Assembly (NCBI GenBank): GCA_900708905.1
Contig: CAADRB010000014.1
Location: 2,893,822 to 2,957,821, forward strand
Direction: 5' to 3'
DNA: 64,000 bases
Source: Hymenolepis diminuta
Taxonomy: Eukaryota; Platyhelminthes; Cestoda; Cyclophyllidea; Hymenolepididae
Made by a program: the position numbers and the translations under genes. The notes below the pieces were generated by a model. It was not told where the DNA came from. It searched no databases and worked only from the letters and a program-made list of their open reading frames with translations. Shown here piece by piece: positions 25,601-38,157 of the stretch (positions are counted from its first letter, which is position 1; every line of letters begins with the position of its first letter).

Positions 25601-28600
25601 GAGTTTACTCTGACTTCAGGAATTTACATTTTCAGTAATAATAAAACAGCAAGAGTAACTCAGTGTATTTCCATTATATGCATTATATGAAGCAGACAGG
25701 GTTTCTTGAAGAGACTTCACTTAATTTGCCTTAATTGAACTGAAGAACAAGTTAAGAAAATTAATATATGAATTATTGCTTCCTGCAATATTGATATTTC
25801 GTTTATTAATAATATCGCTGCCCGTTCTTACCTCTTTGCAAAAAAACTGAATGCGGTAGAGCACAACCTAGGAATAAATTAATAGTCTTGAGTAGTTTAC
25901 CCCACAAACATACATCTTAATTGCTCAATATCCTTGCCAGCCAAAATCGATAAATCTCACAAATGACTTTTAATTTTTCATCAAGGATTTTACTCAAGAG
26001 GCCTTATGATATTTAATTTGAATCTGACCCGCAAATAACAAAATTGCGCGGATTATCTTCACTTCAGTTGTAATTATATTTCGTGTGTAAGAATTTAGAT
26101 GGTTTCGCAAATTTATTTTGTAGCACTATTACTTAGTAGTGGATTTTTGTTCCGTATCATATCCAATAAATGCACATTAAAGAGATTACCACAATAATAG
26201 GGGATAATGTAATTATATTTTTCATAATGGAGTTCATGCTTTTGGTAACCGTTTTCTCCAATAAATACATTAATCGATATATGAAACGATAGAGCAGAAT
26301 CAGTTATAACAATATAGAACCACGTATTCGTTTTTCAATGAAAATTTAAACGATAATTGAACCAAACTCTTTAACATTCGCTATAGGCTTTTCCGATTTC
26401 CTTATGCTTTCTTAAGATATTTTCTGCATCCGCATTTGATCCCCACCAATTCAAAATTTCACTGAGCAATTAAGTTACTGCCTACGTTAAAACTTCACTT
26501 CACTTAAAATCTTAAATAATTATCTGATTCACTGGTCGACGTGATGTAAGCTGTGATCCATCTAGCAATTAAACAATCAAATGTCCTCCCACCACTCACT
26601 TATTATGGAAGGAGATTTCGAGTAAGCTGTTTGAAGTATGACTCCATAAAACCCTGTGCGAAGAACTAACGTTATAGTGCTGTTGGTAGAATGTAGAAGC
26701 CACGTTATTGTCTAATCTTTTAGGGATACTTTTATATGGATTCATTAAAAAGGCCTTGCTGCTTTTGTCTACTCGGCAGCTTCAACACAAAGCGAATAGT
26801 TGCCATGGTCTATAACAGACTGACGTTATTGTGCTCATCTACAGAATAAGGCAGAATGAAATTATTTATAGGGGGGTGGAAGAAGGAATAAAGATACTTG
26901 GATTAAGAAGTTGCTTTGTTGTAATTTATTTACAGACTACCAACAGACATAACAGTTTATTTGTCACCTGGATTCACATGTGTGAATCAGGGTAAACTGT
27001 CACTGAGTAAACTATGGAAAGTTAATTTAAATTGACAGATCATCAGCCTAATTCAGTTATCAAATAGCTATTTATTATTAATATCAATAGTAAGATAAAA
27101 AGAAGCGTTTGGCAAGTTTTAATCATTCCAAAACATCTAAACACGAAGAACGTTAATGTGGGAAGGGGAGGGAAATAGGATAAAAGCTATGTATTATATC
27201 ATTGTCTTAGGTCACAAAAATTCAAATTTCAGAATTTGTTTCTGAATGAGTTTATTTTCGCGATATCTAGGTATTATCAATCAGCTGATAAAATTGAATA
27301 TCTAATAATACCATTATGGTACCTCTCTACCAATAGCTGAGATCCTTATTGGATGATACTTGCCAATATTAAAGTAGCAGTTCTCGCTAGCCCTGTGTGA
27401 CTAACATACATTTCTCATCAAACAAGAGTCGAAAAAGAGATGTCAAGATTACGACATAAGAGTGCAATTTACAAATCCTTCACTAGATTACTCTTGAACT
27501 CCTCTTGTCCATTACATCTCTTTCTGACTTAAATGTCCAAGTTTTTCTTTATGTGACTTTTAAGTTAAAACTGGACTGAAATTTTTCATAATCAAATATT
27601 TGCCGTCAAATGAAGTTTTACAACCACTCTTAAATCCATTGTTAATAAAAGAAACCTTGTATCTTTAATTGTTCAGACTCATAAATTTGTGACGCTATTT
27701 CACCTTTACAGCTTCAGATTTGTTAGCTGTTATACGTTGAAATATGAAGTTAGCTAATGGTTTATTATTAATCAGCTGTAAGTAGATCTTTTGCCTTGAT
27801 CTAAAAATATCCTCTCGTCTTAGAATTAGCAAAACAGGATTCAAGATGCTTGATTTCTCCCATTCCAGAAGACGGAACAAAGCCACGATGGTTGGACAAG
27901 TATCCAGCAGCCGCTCAAGTTCACGAGCATGTAACTCGTACTGATGTTCCAAAGTTATCACGAAGTCCTGGCGACGCTAGGAGCAATCGGGATTCATACA
28001 GTCTCTCTTACCCGCTTTATACAGAAGCATCTCATCCAATGTTGAAAAGTGGTCGATCTTTCGAATCGTATCCAACAGACCCAAATTATGCCATGGCCAC
28101 ATCACATCATGCACCAAATAATAGTGAAGGAATTTATGAAGAAAATGGGCAGAGTATCACCGGAATGTTGACTGGAGATGTAATGGATAATCTGTCAAGT
28201 CCACAGTACAGGATGACTGGTAAGCTTGATCTGTCCAAAATTTATGTTAAAATTCAATCAGAATTAGTTTTGTGATTTTAACTTGGTTTAAACTTGGTAG
28301 AAATTCGAGAATTAATAATGACATATATTAAGTATATAATAATTAAGCTGGTTAAACGTTAGTTCAAAATATCGCTTACCTAAATATACTTCAATAAATT
28401 TCAATAAAGAGATCAATATAATAATTACGTAGCAAGCATATTCATTAGAAGTTTTATTTCTTTAAGCAAAATTTATAATTTTTGCATCTTGATACTACAA
28501 TAATTTGAAAAATGATGAATTTTCCTTGTTATTGTTAAGATATTAGAATAATTTTATCTCCTCAACATCAAATGAAGGTCTTATCAATATATCAAGTTCG

Positions 28601-31600
28601 CTATTAATTCGCAATTGAATTTCAATTTGATTTTTTAACTTTGACACACCCCTTCACGTTTTTTAATAAATTACTATTGATTTATTGATATATTCATCTA
28701 ATCATCTGCAAATAGGAAAATCAATAAGAAGCTTGAAAGCATGAAGCAATTAATGCACTCAGATATGCACTCTGGAAATGAGCATACAACGAGTTTCTTC
28801 GATTTTCTATTATCTAATTTTCTAATGCTTTCTCTTAACAAATGCACTTTGTTCAAACAACTTTGTTCCCCTCATGGTAGCTCAAATTCACGTGAACAAT
28901 GTAATATTCCTTCAGCTCTACGGTTTCTTTAATTAGCGCATTTTTCCAAAATGTCAAGAATAAATTTTTGCAAAAGGGTACTCAGATTTGGACAATTTTA
29001 TCCTATTTCACTATTACAATTCACATTCTATGACCCGTTTGGATGATTTTAAATTATCGAGAATTAGTTGAGTTATTTCTACCAATCTAATTTTAGCGTT
29101 TAATAATTTTAGATGAATCTGCTCGTTTCAAGTCATTGCCATGGATTCAAGGCCAATCTACATCTAATTCAAGCTGGTCTCAAGGGTCGGCACCGATCTA
29201 TCAGGCAGGAACTTCTGCTCCGGCCTTTCAAACAGGTGATGCGTTCCTCTTTGAAGGTTTTCCAGCTGACCCACATTGTCAGCATCACCCTTCCTCACAT
29301 TACCATCAAGCCTCTCTTTTAGCCAACATGCAGATTACTCAAGAACGGCCCAATTTTGCCCCAGCACCATGCTTAGACACATATGTAAACTCAATTCATC
29401 CGTCAAATGCCGAAAGTCGCTCAGGAACATCATCTGGTTCTACCACTTCTTCGTCAGTGTTGACAAACTTTGGAAGTGGAGGATCGGATTCTACGATTCA
29501 AGGGAATTTTGATCTGGGCTCATTGAAAGCTGTGACTTCGGAATGGACTCCACTGACAGAAGGTGGTTCTGGAAGTGTGTACTTACAAAACTTGTCGCCT
29601 TTACGAGTAAGTCTTGAACTAATGAAGCAATATATGAAAGTATTAAAGTAAAGGACTGATACCTATAAGGTCTATGAAATAAGATATTTCAAGCAATACC
29701 TCGATTATTTAGCTACTTTAATAGAAAATATTATTGAGATTCAAGAGAGTTGTAAATGAATTGATTATAACCAAAATGACTAAAGGTATTATTTGGGTAA
29801 GAGAATAAATGGCAATCAAAAAACATTTACTGAATGAAGAGAAAATAAAATTGGGACATTTTGATTTCGAAACCAGGAATTTCTTTGCAGCTGTAGTATT
29901 AAATGGTGTCTCTGGCTCAAAGATCTTAATATTTTGAAAAATTTGGAAGGATCCCGTTTGTCTTTATCTTAGATATTAGTTTTTTTTAGGAAGAAGGAGT
30001 AAATAGTTTACGTTTTTATAATCCCACAATTCACATACCGACTTAAATTCCTACGGGAGAAAAAGAAAGCATACTGCAAGAATTGGCGATATTTAAAATA
30101 TTGGGTATTGGCTATACTCCCGTCGTCAGTGTTACGAGGATGTTAGCTGGCATAAGGTAGGTAGATTTCAAGCATATTTATGCCAATTAAAACGAGATCG
30201 AAGCTGTAAATTCAGCTTATTTAGGCAATTTTAAACGTAAATATACAACCGTTCATATTTGCAATTTTCTCATTTATTGGAAACACACGTATGGTGATGG
30301 CGCTAATTTGTAATTTCCACTTACAGCTATGAACTTATCAGTAAATTTGATTAGGGAAATTTTAGTGTCAAACACCAGTCTTTCAGTACCAGATTTTCCT
30401 TATTTTGAAAGTAAGAGTCAAGACTTATTTTAAAATATACGACTAGAAAGACTATCAAGTTCAAATCAAATTTTCTCTGTTAATAGGGAAATTTTTTAAT
30501 TATTGAACATTTTAATATTTTTTTAACCTTAATTTTTCATTACCTTGCCTTTTCAGAGTCAAATTTGTGTATCCGTGAAGACAGAACAACGTCAACCGCT
30601 GATTTCGCCCACGGAAGGTTTGTTGACCTTGAGATTTTGATAAATAGCAAAAACTGGACTGCAATCTATATTTAGTTCGAATACCCAACATTGCCACCAT
30701 AGCTATTATTAATTTAAAGCTTGCTAATTTGCTTCACGAATATTTCTATGATGCGGAAAAATTTTAAAAATGATATTAAAAATCAATATATTTCTTTATA
30801 AATATTTCTTGGTTTGTAAATTCATTATCGTTTTCAACATTGCATTAAAGGCAAAAAAATAGCAGTAAGCACTTTTCACTTAATTGTAATAGGTGAACAG
30901 TTATTCCAACGATTGTCAATGGCTTGGAAGTTTGCTTGGAGAGAGGGAATATTCCCCAATCCGTCCAACTTGCGCCTTCATTTGGATTTGGACTCATTAT
31001 CTCCAGAAGAAAGTGAAGATTGGCGTCTAACACTGTCAAATCTTTGGAGTGACCTTCTCCTTAGACGTGTAGCTGATTTTGCTTCTAGTCTCTTCCTAAC
31101 TTCACAAACAGATCCCTTCTCTGATTTACGAGTGTCTCCTTCTCTGCTCAGCTGGATATTCAGAGTAAGTTATTAAATTAAATGATCCCAACTATCTTCA
31201 TTAAAGTGTAGAGCCGATAATATGTGCTTGTTTGCTTATAGCATCGTCTTGTAAACGGTGTTCCTGTTATTCTGGCCCGAGCACTTTTGAGATCGACAGA
31301 AATGAACTGTTCCTCCTCTTCACAAAACGAGAACTTGGATGGTGGTGGGTCATCACCACGTTCACCGAGAGATCTTGAGTCTACTTTACTCCATTCAAAT
31401 GGTTCTCGAAAGTCGACCCTGTCAGTAGCCTTTCAGGTGGCTCCCAATAATCATGTGTACATTAATCTCTCGAGATTGAATGCTAAATTGGTGGAAGGTC
31501 ACACCAAGACGGCTTATCCAATGCTTCAATATCTCGATGCCTATATCTCCGAATTAAACAAATTTTTGACGGATCAAACCCTACTTCTTGGAGCCTTTAT

Positions 31601-32621
31601 GGCAATCAAACTCACGGAACCACCTACTCAAGAGGAACTTTTACAGGTTAGTCACGCCCTCGACCTTGAAATCAACCAATGACTTCACTATACCAAACGT
31701 TTGCAATGTGGATTTGGCATTTATTGAGGTTTTGAATTATAACTGTGCTGAAATCACACTTTAACCCAAATAACTATCATTAGGAAATGTGTGTTTTGCT
31801 CAGGGATTTAAATTTATTAATAAACAAATTTTAAATTAAGCCACTTCTATAATAATCCTAAATGTGTCAGATTTTAAGACTTTAGTATCCTTGGCGTACT
31901 AATATTTTTTGATTACTTATTTCAAAATCTCTTCATAATAAAAAATATTTAAAATATTGCCATCCAATTTATTTTTCGATTTTGCTAGAAGGGAAGCAGC
32001 AAAGTTTGAACTACTGAGTTTTTCTGTTAACGATTGTTTTCCTTCATATCATCTCCTAATATCAGATTACTTTGACAAATATTTGATCAGACATTTGTTT
32101 TGTCAGACACATTGATTTTGTTTATGTTCTCAGATGGCGCCGTTTTTGCACCATATGGTAACGAGGACTTAATCGATTTTTAAACTCGGGTGAAGTTTTC
32201 CTAATTTATTCTGAAGCATGTAATTAAACGCGCACTTTGTTTTGTCTTTTAGAATCCACTATCTGATGTGGATTTACAACAGATACACACTTTTCACACC
32301 AAATTTGCCTACCTCTTTGGAGTTGCAGCGGATCATGTCGCATCAATCATCGTCAAAACAGAACCGGGAGAATCGACCCAGACTCGAGCTAAGGCCATGA
32401 ACGATGCGGACTCTCGTAGGAACAAGCTCCCCGATTTTCTCAGTTGGGGTTGTCAATTTGATAAGAATATGAAATCCCTTCTCTATGATGTTTGGAATGC
32501 AAGTCGGCAGCAATCACAGATTTTCATTTCACCCGGTTTGGCCGCACTTTTCAGCGAATCGGGACAGTTAAACCAAATCCTTTCTGCAACCGACCCCAGA
32601 GAATACCAGGAGAACGTGTAG
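19079..32621 (+). CDS. nuclear receptor, HR96b-like, CHC2 second zinc finger (7 exons)
   Basis: A ligand-regulated transcription factor of the NR1J type (HR96/DAF-12/VDR-like). Joining seven exons with consistent phases gives about 875 codons. Residues 1-174 are a Ser/Pro/Asn-rich N-terminal domain. Finger 1 (C175, C178, C192, C195) carries the NR1J-type P-box ESCKA. Finger 2 has C209, H216, C226, C229. A long hinge runs to about 530, and a divergent ligand-binding domain occupies about 531-875 with the signature LNKFLTDQTLLL at 722-733. As I recall, His replacing the second Cys of finger 2 is specific to parasitic-flatworm HR96b. Nuclear location and DNA binding are inferred from the family; the ligand is unknown. 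No clear AF-2 helix is seen at the C-terminus. Size is large for the family because of the N-terminus and hinge. The gene stands alone on the + strand; introns are 3809, 4236, 893, 1294, 77 and 606 bases. Confidence 0.88.
21724..21743. promoter_or_regulatory. perfect 20-bp palindrome
   Basis: GTGGAATGCATGCATTCCAC is its own reverse complement over 20 bases. It lies about 200 bp upstream of the TATA-like box at 21945-21950 inside receptor intron 1. A dimeric transcription-factor site is a reasonable guess; chance is possible but unlikely for this length. Confidence 0.5.
21941..22026 (+). promoter_or_regulatory. candidate internal promoter and alternative first exon of the receptor
   Basis: CTATAAG (TATA-like, 21944-21950) is followed by an initiator-like CAGTCC (21961-21966). 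An ATG in good context (CACCATGG, 21988) opens a 13-codon frame MEVYIKAIQHGLR that ends at 22026 before donor GTAAGT. The frame ends in phase 0, exactly the phase of exon 2, so splicing would give a receptor lacking the N-terminal domain and finger 1. Alternatively 21964-22026, behind CTACAG, is a 63-base internal exon that is also phase 0 and open. Known precedent: Drosophila E75B lacks the first zinc finger. Transcription here is unproven. Confidence 0.35.
23503..23632 (+). CDS. HR96b-like receptor, exon 2 (CHC2 zinc finger 2)
   Basis: Encodes residues 206-248 plus one base. The acceptor is CATTATCTCTAG, and a TAG directly upstream in frame blocks any longer exon. The finger reads C209-x6-H216-x9-C226-x2-C229, followed by RLKRCFLIGM typical of nuclear receptors. 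Normal receptors have C-x5-C-x9-C-x2-C; with TRR-x-C-x2-C aligned, His216 falls on the missing cysteine and the D-box loop is one residue longer. Donor is AAAA before GTAAGC, phase 1. Confidence 0.9.
23633..27868 (+). other. receptor intron 2
   Basis: A 4.2-kb intron after finger 2. I see no repeats, extra exons or transposon coding remnants, only AT-rich DNA. Confidence 0.7.
27869..28219 (+). CDS. HR96b-like receptor, exon 3 (hinge)
   Basis: Encodes residues 249-365 after a phase-1 join that creates Lys249; acceptor CCCATTCCAG, donor GTAAGC, ending phase 1. It starts just after the core DNA-binding domain and begins KDGTKPRWLDKYP. The remainder is polar, Ser/Tyr/Pro-rich and probably disordered hinge. 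The minus-strand frame over the start of this exon is a shadow. Confidence 0.8.
29113..29606 (+). CDS. HR96b-like receptor, exon 4 (hinge)
   Basis: Encodes residues 366-530; a phase-1 join makes Asp366, and the exon ends phase 0 before GTAAGT. The acceptor is TAATAATTTTAG. It is low-complexity: His-rich around 417-425 (HCQHHPSSHYHQ) and Ser/Gly/Thr-rich around 460-485. Together with exon 3 it makes the hinge about 280 residues, far longer than in DHR96 or VDR. Confidence 0.8.
30901..31164 (+). CDS. HR96b-like receptor, exon 5 (start of ligand-binding domain)
   Basis: Encodes residues 531-618 in phase 0-0. AG at 30899-30900 (GTGAACAG) was chosen because it alone keeps the frame; AG at 30891-30892 does not. 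The text is helix-rich (LFQRLSMAWKFAW and WRLTLSNLWSDLLLRRVADF) and fits the N-terminal helices of a divergent ligand-binding domain. Donor is AGA before GTAAGT. Confidence 0.75.
31242..31646 (+). CDS. HR96b-like receptor, exon 6 (LBD signature)
   Basis: Encodes residues 619-753, phase 0-0, after a 77-base intron. It holds a Ser-rich insertion (about 639-680), then AYPMLQYLDAYISELNKFLT and DQTLLLGAFMAIKL. That matches the F-x2-L-x3-DQ-x2-LL pattern of helices 3 to 5 in nuclear-receptor ligand-binding domains. The insertion is unusual for the fold and probably a surface loop. Donor is CAG before GTTAGT. Confidence 0.82.
32253..32621 (+). CDS. HR96b-like receptor, exon 7 (C-terminal LBD)
   Basis: Encodes residues 754-875 and ends at TAG (32619-32621). 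Acceptor is TTTTGTCTTTTAG. Helical segments include LQQIHTFHTKFAYLFGVAADHV and FDKNMKSLLYDVWNASR, with a polar loop between. The end (SATDPREYQENV) has no obvious AF-2 activation helix. Absence of AF-2 would suggest unusual co-activator use, but divergence could hide it. Confidence 0.8.
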   Translation, partial: NPLSDVDLQQIHTFHTKFAYLFGVAADHVASIIVKTEPGESTQTRAKAMNDADSRRNKLPDFLSWGCQFDKNMKSLLYDVWNASRQQSQIFISPGLAALFSESGQLNQILSATDPREYQENV

Positions 32622-35600
32622 ATATACATATTATAATTTTCAAATGTGTACAGTCAATCTAATCTCTCCTCAAATCGTGCATGTAAATACCGCTGTCATT
32701 ACCATCCTTACTAAGCTCTTGTGCGCACCGTGACAATCATCTAGGATACCAAAATGCCTATTGCAAAGATACACCTAGCTATTAATTTAAGTAACTACAT
32801 GACTAAATTTACCTATTGCTCAATTCAGCTCTCTGAATTTGTCAGAGAAGTTGGATGCCTGTCACCTTCTCTTTTTTTAATAGTGAAACAATATCCGCCT
32901 TTCATTAAATACCCTTTTGTTGAGCTACATTGTGTGCCTTGTGAAAGAAAAAGAAAATATCAAATCCGCGAATACCAAAGTACTTAACATTGATATTTTT
33001 ACTTATCAAGCTTTCTTCCCTCCTCTCCTTCTCCTTCCACCCCAGTGTCTTCCCTATTCCCCGTCCAACTCCAATTTGGCATTGACACTGTCCTTAATCC
33101 ACGTTTTTCTGTTGAAGTGCCTGAGTTCTATACTCATCTGTGTATTGTGTGGTGAATACAAGCAAATCGGCAGCTTTGTCTAATATAATCAGTGTTTTCT
33201 GCATTATCGAAGAAATATTTTATTTTTGTTTACATTGGTTGAAAATTAAAAGAATAATGACAGTTTTTTTAGTAGTAAGGATTGAGATATAAGTAAGTGT
33301 GCTGTTAACGAGCACGTGGGCAAAGTCAGAAGTCAAGTACATCACTGCATGTGCATTAAACAACCATTCTTGATAATACCGATCTACGAGAGGGTTGAAA
33401 AAGTGACAAAGAGGGAGTGTGCAAAATCTGAAGAGTTTGATTAGGAGAGGGAATTCTAAGGGAGTAGAGACTGATAAAAATTCCATAGGAGAATACTTTG
33501 TAATCAAAAGGGAAGTTGTAATTCATTGGGAACTACGTACAATAGAATCAAGAGACTCCAGAGAAAACAAGTCTTTATATCAATCACGTATTATATTGTG
33601 TTCGTTACAACAGATTAGATAGACGAGAAACACTTGATGGTAGGAGTAAGCCAATCATACTCAAGTCGCTGTGTGTCGAAGAGGGTTTATCAATTGGTCC
33701 AATCCGGACATCATAGATGAGATTGTTGGATATCATAATTCAGACATTTATATGTAATTAGATTCCTTTAGACTCGCTACCCAGCAACATTTTGAGAAAT
33801 ATGAGTGAGAATAGAGGAACATATCAAAATGTGAATAGCACAAAGTGATTTAACAGAAGTGGTGAATAAAGCTCCGATGTCAAATCTCTTGCTTCAATTG
33901 AAATCTGAATTTTCCTTAATAAATGGGGTTTTCATTTATCAATGATGCTAATGATGCTAAAAACTTTCGATTTAAGTATGTGATCTATGTATGCCTGAGT
34001 AACCTCATGTTCACGATGATCAGATAGTATTGACTAATTAATTAAATTGTGTGGTAAGCAGTACCATCTTGATCTATCTGCTCCTTCAAATAGCCATGAA
34101 CGGTTAACCGAGTTAGCTAGTGTTTATCATGGCCAAGTTCACTAGAGTATACTCAAGATCGATTTTGATGTGGTACATTTACCATTCAATTATTATGAAT
34201 AGGTTCAAAGCTAAGATGTGTTGCAAGGAGAAGTCTAACTAGAAGCTTTCAGGAAAATTAGGTAAGTAGCAAGATAACCCACTAATATATATCTCTAAGT
34301 TGAATCAAGCACTTAACCTTTGATATATTCAAGAAAACATATTTACATCCTTATTAAGAAACATTAGTAAAACAAAGCTATTTTAATTTACCGCAACTAG
34401 TCGAATTTCACCCCCTTCCTTCCCAACTACATATACTAGAACAGTGCCACAATCTCTCTCCCCAAATAGTATTCCTGTTCAAAATATAAAAAAACTGTTT
34501 AATAAAAGAATTTTTTGGAAAAAATACAAAATGATAGTTGATTGAAGTCGTTGGATGCATCTGTTTTGTGAACTTTGGATGACGTTGTTTAAGTAATTGT
34601 TTCGTTTGTCAGTAACGAAGCCAATAACTAAGATAAAAGGTCTTGCTTTACATAAATGTTGGAGTTTTTAAATCGTACTCCCAAATTTTCAAGCCTCTGA
34701 GAACTGGCAGAGTTGGCCAAATTCAGGAGAAAATGGGTGGAAACTCATACTAACAAATAATACTACTAGCTTATTTGAGTAGAAAATATTTTCTATTACT
34801 TTAAAAATATCTTCTTACAATTTTTGTTCGCTTGTTAAATTCCATAGAAATGGTGCGAAAGTGATTTCCTTGAGGATTTCAGCACAACAGCCAGACGTTA
34901 GTATAGTCAAATTAATGTATTTCATATGTAGTGATTTAAAGCCAGTAATTTATTATGGACGTAATCACATTTTTCCCAAGCTTATCTATATCGACTTCAT
35001 GCTATGCCCCTCCGGTTCGGTGTGATGACCGAATTACCTCATTGCCATATATTCGTTTAATGTGGGCTGTACTCTTACTCCTTAAATTATAAAATACAAT
35101 TATTATACTATTCTAATATATCAGTCATATATTTTTTCCCGATTTCCCATTGGCCTACAATCCATCCATCCATTCATTCGTGCAGTTTCCTTCCTCATTC
35201 ACTATCAGTCAATAGTCCATTAATCATTGTCCTATTCACCAGTTCTCAGGGTATATCATCCCTGCCTGTCTACCTGCCTTTATGCCTGCCTGTGTGAGAT
35301 TAGCTGTCAGCCTCTGTTTGTATAAGTCGTTAATAAATTTGAGTGTACCCCACATACTACATACCTTCTGTCAGTATTGCATTATTGTGGGTTATTCTAT
35401 TCAATACATGCTTATATATACGGCTTTCTAGATGTCTGTTCCATTGGCTCGATACTGTTTTAAGTTTAAGATTAGATGGTATTTTTCAAAATATTACAGC
35501 TTCCATCACTATCAGTTCTATCTCAGGGGATATTTCAAAATATAACACCTTATATTATGAAAAATTGCATACAATAGGGTAGTAGCAATGTTTTATAATA

Positions 35601-36671
35601 TTTAACTAAAGATAACAGAATAGCAACTATAGCGCCGCACTACGACAGACTGTTCAAGTGAAGAAGTGATTAATTTACTCCTTAAAATGTATTTTTATTT
35701 ATTAATTATGAATTAAGATTAATAAAAGGTTATGATATATTCTTATGAAATCCACGATATTTTAGAATAAAAGGACGAAATTTCAATAATCTCTAATAAT
35801 TTGGATAGGACGACAGTCGTCCAGCGGAATTTAAAAAAACACCAGTTAATTCAAAACAGATTTCCCTATACACGTTTAAATATGTCCTACTGAATTATCG
35901 ATTTCAAAAGAAAGGAAAAATATAATGCGACGTAAGGTAGGTGGTGATGACAATGATAAGAACAAGGACCTTCTGACTTCTTTCATACAGATTGTAATAT
36001 GCAACTTTTTAATAGACATGTTCATTGTCTAACCATCGTATGCTTTGTTTATCTCAAGATATCCCTAAAAATTAGCCAGCCTGTTGCGCAATTCTTCTTT
36101 GGCTTTTCTTCCAGGACAATCTGTTATAATTTTAAAAAAAAGAAGATTTAACCTAGTCGCATTTACATTTAAGAAGGAAAATTGGGTTTTGCCGGTTATT
36201 ATTTTCGGACTCCTATGTTTATAGGCTTTGTAAATCGTTGTCATACCGTAAATAATAACGATTGTATACTGACAATCATGATAAGCATGAAATAATGGAG
36301 GATCAGTTGTAAGTCATGAGTAAAATCGAGAGCACCAATAGGTTGTAAGTTTATTTTAATAATCGATTTATAAGACTATTTATTCGTCCTTGACTCTTAA
36401 CTTAATGGTTCGGAATTTAACATTCAGAATCTAACCCCCACCATGATTTCATATTTTCAGTTGGCAAAGATGACATGCAATTCCATTGAGTTCAATTGGC
36501 GGTTGTGTCATCTCGCTTCTATCTTATTAATGTCAGTAATCTGTTGAATATTATATAATTTTGCATTCTCAACCTTCACTAGAAAAAGAAGAATTAAGGT
36601 GGTAAGACCAACCTTTCCTGACTAAAAATACTTCATCCACATACTGGAATTTGCTCCTTTCCAGTGAAAAA
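32622..36671. other. 3' UTR and downstream intergenic DNA
   Basis: No clear polyadenylation site: ATTAAA at 32904-32909 and AATAAA at 33865-33870 are candidates, giving a 3' UTR of about 0.3 or 1.25 kb. Small repeats are visible: AATGATGCT twice at 33941-33958, TCCA/TTCA units at 35161-35178, and a CTGC-like series at about 35262-35294. No second gene is supportable. Confidence 0.45.
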
Positions 36672-36825
36672 ATCATGAAATTTGAATTTTTGACGTGAAC
36701 GAACCATTAAGTAAATTCTGTTTAACTCGAATCCAAATGAAGTGAGACTCTTTGCCACTTTGATTTTATCTTCGGTATTCTTTTCATCCTTTCTTCTTTA
36801 TCATTTATCGGGCTTTCTGGTAATT
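36672..36825 (+). repeat. dispersed repeat R1, copy 3
   Basis: Colinear with 60630-60800: AATCATGAAATTTG, a CCATTAAGTAAATTCTG block, TTTAACTCGA, CCAAATGAAGTGAG, then CTTTATCATT. Clearly the same family, with scattered substitutions and small indels. Confidence 0.75.
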
Positions 36826-38000
36826 GATTTCTTATGCTCCCCTCAAATAAAAATTGTAAAAATTTATCATTTTAATTACTGTAGGTAATAATGATACCTT
36901 TTCTTTGCATAAAAACCGAGAGCAGCTTTTACTACTAGCAAGTTATGTTAACTAAACAGAACTCATTAGAATTCACATAAAATTATCCCTATAAGTAACT
37001 TTTTAAGTAGGGAGGGCAAGAGAGCCTACCTTAGCACAAAATTTCATAAAATTACGTGAAACGTCGTATTTAATAAGAGCTTAGCAAAATGTTCGTTTTA
37101 CATTAAATATACCCGATACAAGATTAATATATTTGACTAATATTATTAAGATAAACATGGTGGTATAGGTACATTTTGACGATTTATCTCTAATGCGGCG
37201 CTGATCTGATATCAAGACATTGAATGAATGTATGTAACAAAGGAAAAAGGATCCATTATTTTGAAAAAAATAATCGGATGTTGTAAACCGATCTTCTTCG
37301 TTATAAAAATTGAAGAACACACAGAGATACTTGTTAGTTTAAAAACATTCCAAAGATTTGACAGCTAAACACCCACAGAATCTCTTATCTGAAAGGAAAA
37401 AAGTTTTAAAAATGCGCTATTCTTTTCAAAAATAGCGTTTTTTAGAGTTTTATTGAAGGGGAAGGAGGTTTATGGCATTGAGAGAGGTCGAAAAGCCCCC
37501 CTACTACTGCTGCAAACGATTGACGCTTCATTCTGCTAAATTGGATGACCAGAATATCATAACGCTTTCCAGAAGGATAAAAATTTGACCAATTTGAACC
37601 AAAATTGCTCAAATATCAAATTCATATTTGCGAACCAGAAGCCAGTGAAGAGTGAATAAATACACCCATTTAGGTAAATATTGAAGGAATTTTTGTGCCT
37701 GCAGTAACAGTTTGGCAGGAGAGAATATCCCTGACATACATTTAGTGATAAACGTTTACTTTTAAATTAATAATAACTGTACTGTACTGCGTCGTATGAT
37801 GGACAGTCAAATACGAAATTTGAATCTGTAAAATAACAAGAACTCAATGCGGGGACAATTTGAGGAGTAAATTGTGGCAGCGAACTGGAAAACCCATCTC
37901 GAATCTGAAAAGAAATAATAACTGTAATTGAATAAATCTAATCTATTTCTCGGACGGCTAGACCAGGTGTAATTTACCAATGTACGAGCTGACAACTCAC
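36826..38000. other. gene-free AT-rich DNA
   Basis: Near 36940-36990 there is faint resemblance to the 5' part of R2 (minus strand, CTAATGAGTTCTG). Nothing else is recognised. Confidence 0.35.
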
Positions 38001-38157
38001 CGTTTGGTGCACCAGCAATGATGATGGCATGGCTAATTAGTAAAACAAACGTGAAATGAGTAGCTTTCTCACGGAAAAGAACTTTTTTCAAAGCAGGATG
38101 GTTTTGATGATCAACGCTCCTCACTGGTATGCTCAAACGACGAATATTTCCTTGAAA
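38001..38157 (-). CDS. unrecognised candidate internal exon
   Basis: On the minus strand a TGTTTTATTTGTGAG acceptor precedes a 52-codon frame that ends in AACG before GTGAGT, a strong donor. The protein is basic, then hydrophobic (THFTFVLLISHAIIIAG), and its codon choice looks coding. I do not recognise a family and found no partner exons. It may be part of a minus-strand gene with distant exons, a pseudogene fragment, or chance. Confidence 0.22.

Noticed and set aside
27695..27961. 88-codon minus-strand frame over receptor exon 3
   Set aside because: It overlaps an exon supported by phase and splice sites on the plus strand and has no motif of its own.
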